A DNA stretch of 64,000 nucleotides from JAJRRS01 sp965230275 (GTDB taxonomy: Bacteria > Planctomycetota > Phycisphaerae > Phycisphaerales > Phycisphaeraceae). How positions within the stretch are numbered: the first letter of the stretch is position 1; every line of letters starts with the position of its first letter. Where the stretch lies: contig CBDDKO010000002.1 of the NCBI GenBank assembly GCA_965230275.1, positions 1,302,001-1,366,000 on the forward strand, given 5' to 3'. Of the stretch, positions 63,501-64,000 are shown in pieces. Under the pieces are notes generated by a model. The model did no database searches and was not told where the DNA came from. It saw only the letters and a program-made list of their open reading frames with translations. The position numbers were made by a program, and so were the translations under genes.

Positions 63501-63930
63501 CCTGACCCTCCGCCCGAGCCTCGCCACCGTCATCAACATCCGCGAGGTCCAGACCTCCGGCGAAGGCCAAGGCGCCGACGACAATGGCAACAACAACATC
63601 ATCGTCAACATCCCCACCGGTACCATCGAGGCACCGGAACTGGAAATCACCCGCGTCTCCACCACCGTCAGCATCCCCGACCAGGGCACCCTGCTGATCG
63701 GCGGTCAGCGGCTGCTCGGTGAGGTCGAGATCGAGGCCGGCGTCCCCGTCCTCTCCAAGATCCCCGTGCTTAGCCGGTTGTTCTCCAACAACTCCGTCAC
63801 CAAGGACCAGCGCACCCTGCTGATCCTGGTCAAGCCCACGATCATCCTCCAGTCCGAGATCGAGGACCAGCAGTTCCCCGGCCTAATGCAGGACCCCACC
63901 AAGTTCAACATCAGCAACAGCCTCCGCTGA
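60544..63930 (+). CDS. Secretin-family outer-membrane protein with N-terminal TPR/coiled-coil region (PilQ/GspD-like)
   Basis: 1128 residues from TTG 60544, chosen because GGGAGG (60531-60536) is 7 bp upstream and a signal peptide follows. After the signal: a helical TPR-like part (about 25-70), an Ala/Glu-rich low-complexity region (about 85-150), further TPR/coiled-coil (about 150-545), then an STN-like N-domain (INFDNNRLANVVDYLRNTTD, ISLTLTNVPAEQALRLVLQQ), a Gly tract (about 715-733) and the secretin domain. The latter shows SVEARFLLVDESFLEETGFD and ends VPVLSKIPVLSRLFSNN, LLILVKPTII. Secretins form the outer-membrane pore of type II/IV pilus or secretion systems; no partner genes are in view. 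Confidence 0.9.
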   Translation: MFTRQYLAVAVVVCGFAAGLPALLADEGELTASQLYEQGILLYEEGDLEAARDAFHRVDPMQLPKDARLNYYDAIKAIDQALAPVEAVEADTDEVVEEATAEETAVEETVAEAEAVIEEAEEAFAETEAEAEPVVEPAEHPSQMLWEADRAMSDNPSKAAMLYQAVIDDPRTDELTADQAKARMVQANRLAAPALDVVREHLDIATDAVEDGQYGVAQTHVSAVQASDVVLGWREQARLDQLVSAIEANPPAEPETAAPIMTPVATVADAHDVSAPTEQETAEAQAAAPSEDLLRQVRLSYAQQKLAEAEQAQAEGRMRVAIEKLKEAAQLDPENTEISQKLAAAVNLQNKQLVPEGLVDEIIKREQVKAQEVTAEFEAAMSLANQRVGERNFSAAFDAVADAKVVLERNQRFLAPETYRSLLSRAVSLSADIEAQRADAAQQDLIKQEDEQARKEAIARAEAEAKKDKEIQSLLRRALDLQREMKYDQALDLLDQALFLDPNDVAVNAIKEMIEEAQIVVKAREFRRRTQVGVAKQSNINAAAAIPYEEIMTYPADWPQLSNTRLSSQDVSGGESEANRQVAANLKNPVPINFDNNRLANVVDYLRNTTDVNFFVNWPVLEAAGVDQDTLISLTLTNVPAEQALRLVLQQVGSEFDPISFSIIEGVVNISTVRDLSRTTDTRVYDIRDLLVQVPNFSDAPSFDLSEALNNTNSGGGGRGGGGGGGGGGGGGIFGDTDNEEDEELPTRAELIEQITTLITETVGDFNEWSVNGGDVSSLDELNGNLVVKTTPDNHRNIIGLLAQLREIRSGQISVEARFLLVDESFLEETGFDFDFQLNEIGSSFGPIRFAQDSFSIANRQETAVRSSPFGTPTDGGPGTFIPGTGFSPSTGRAMDFNVSFLEDIEVNLLVRATQANQRSLTLTAPRITISNGQRAFVTVATQRSFVSDLEPIPDSFGFDPTLSVTQSGVVLDVEGTISADRRYVTLTLRPSLATVINIREVQTSGEGQGADDNGNNNIIVNIPTGTIEAPELEITRVSTTVSIPDQGTLLIGGQRLLGEVEIEAGVPVLSKIPVLSRLFSNNSVTKDQRTLLILVKPTIILQSEIEDQQFPGLMQDPTKFNISNSLR

Positions 63931-63967
63931 GCCGATACCTCGGATCAGACAACCTGACCTAAACGAC

Positions 63968-64000
63968 AAGCCCACGTTCGCAAGAGCGTGGGCTTGTTCT
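63968..64000 (+). terminator. Probable terminator of the secretin gene
   Basis: AAGCCCACG (63968-63976) pairs with CGTGGGCTT (63987-63995) around TTCGCAAGAG. It is followed by GTTCT at the window edge, so the U-run is incomplete in view. It lies 37 bp after the stop. Confidence 0.75.

Overview
The window reads as chromosomal DNA of a GC-rich planctomycete-type bacterium, probably of the class Phycisphaerae. This is inferred from the gene content; no rRNA gene is present to prove it. The indicators are several large secreted proteins that combine a dockerin-like EF-hand doublet (GDxxGDGFVGLxDLDxxLNNWN) with a C-terminal PEP-CTERM sorting tail, very long tetratricopeptide/Sel1-repeat secreted proteins, a flotillin-like FloA, a PEPCK-fold DUF4914 protein, TTG/GTG starts, and ordinary bacterial housekeeping genes (trpA, moaC, obg, rpmA, coaX, pckG, ugd). 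No tRNA, rRNA or CRISPR array was recognised.

Layout. 1-10.7 kb: end of an aldo/keto reductase, truncated haemoglobin, HAD hydrolase, a large secreted repeat protein, trpA, a PPK2-type polyphosphate kinase, a secreted trypsin-like protease and two tandem LptF/LptG-type permeases. 11-15 kb: a 1360-residue autotransporter-like repeat protein with dockerin doublet and PEP-CTERM tail. 15-25.7 kb: RCK potassium channel with an odd selectivity filter, SRAP protein, GNAT, PLD-like protein, EEP phosphatase, a Sel1-repeat giant, UDP-glucose dehydrogenase and a ferredoxin-type nitrite reductase. 26-32.7 kb: dockerin/PEP-CTERM esterase, moaC, a PadR regulator with a clear promoter/operator and its membrane partner, a PEGA lipoprotein, a DUF971 protein, SixA-like phosphatase and a TPR-YggX fusion. 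32.7-38.8 kb: an AddB/AddA-like recombination helicase-nuclease pair. 39-44.2 kb: two paralogous secreted proteins that look like glycoside hydrolases, carrying the dockerin doublet at the N-terminus, then a dockerin/PEP-CTERM zinc protease. 44.3-46.1 kb: MazG-like protein and a complete 978-bp insertion sequence. 46.2-54.7 kb: PEPCK, Rieske protein, M20 peptidase, DUF4914, a lactonase and an unusual kinase-like/deoxyribosyltransferase-like protein. 54.9-64 kb: FloA, a divergent MnmE-like GTPase, type III pantothenate kinase, Obg, L27 and a TPR-secretin fusion.

Most notable signals. (1) Heptanucleotide micro-arrays of different sequence but the same 7-bp period occur at gene boundaries. Two of them sit beside copies of an 18-bp palindrome, and one array lies in frame inside the G domain of the MnmE-like GTPase. 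(2) An IS whose 4-bp target duplication rebuilds a perfect 20-bp interrupted palindrome, as if it had landed in a dispersed repeat. (3) One EF-hand/dockerin doublet used by five secreted proteins, at the C-terminus with PEP-CTERM in three and at the N-terminus without PEP-CTERM in two. (4) The paralogous pair with putative acid/base and nucleophile Glu motifs but no family I can name. (5) A PEPCK and a DUF4914 PEPCK-fold protein within 5 kb of each other.
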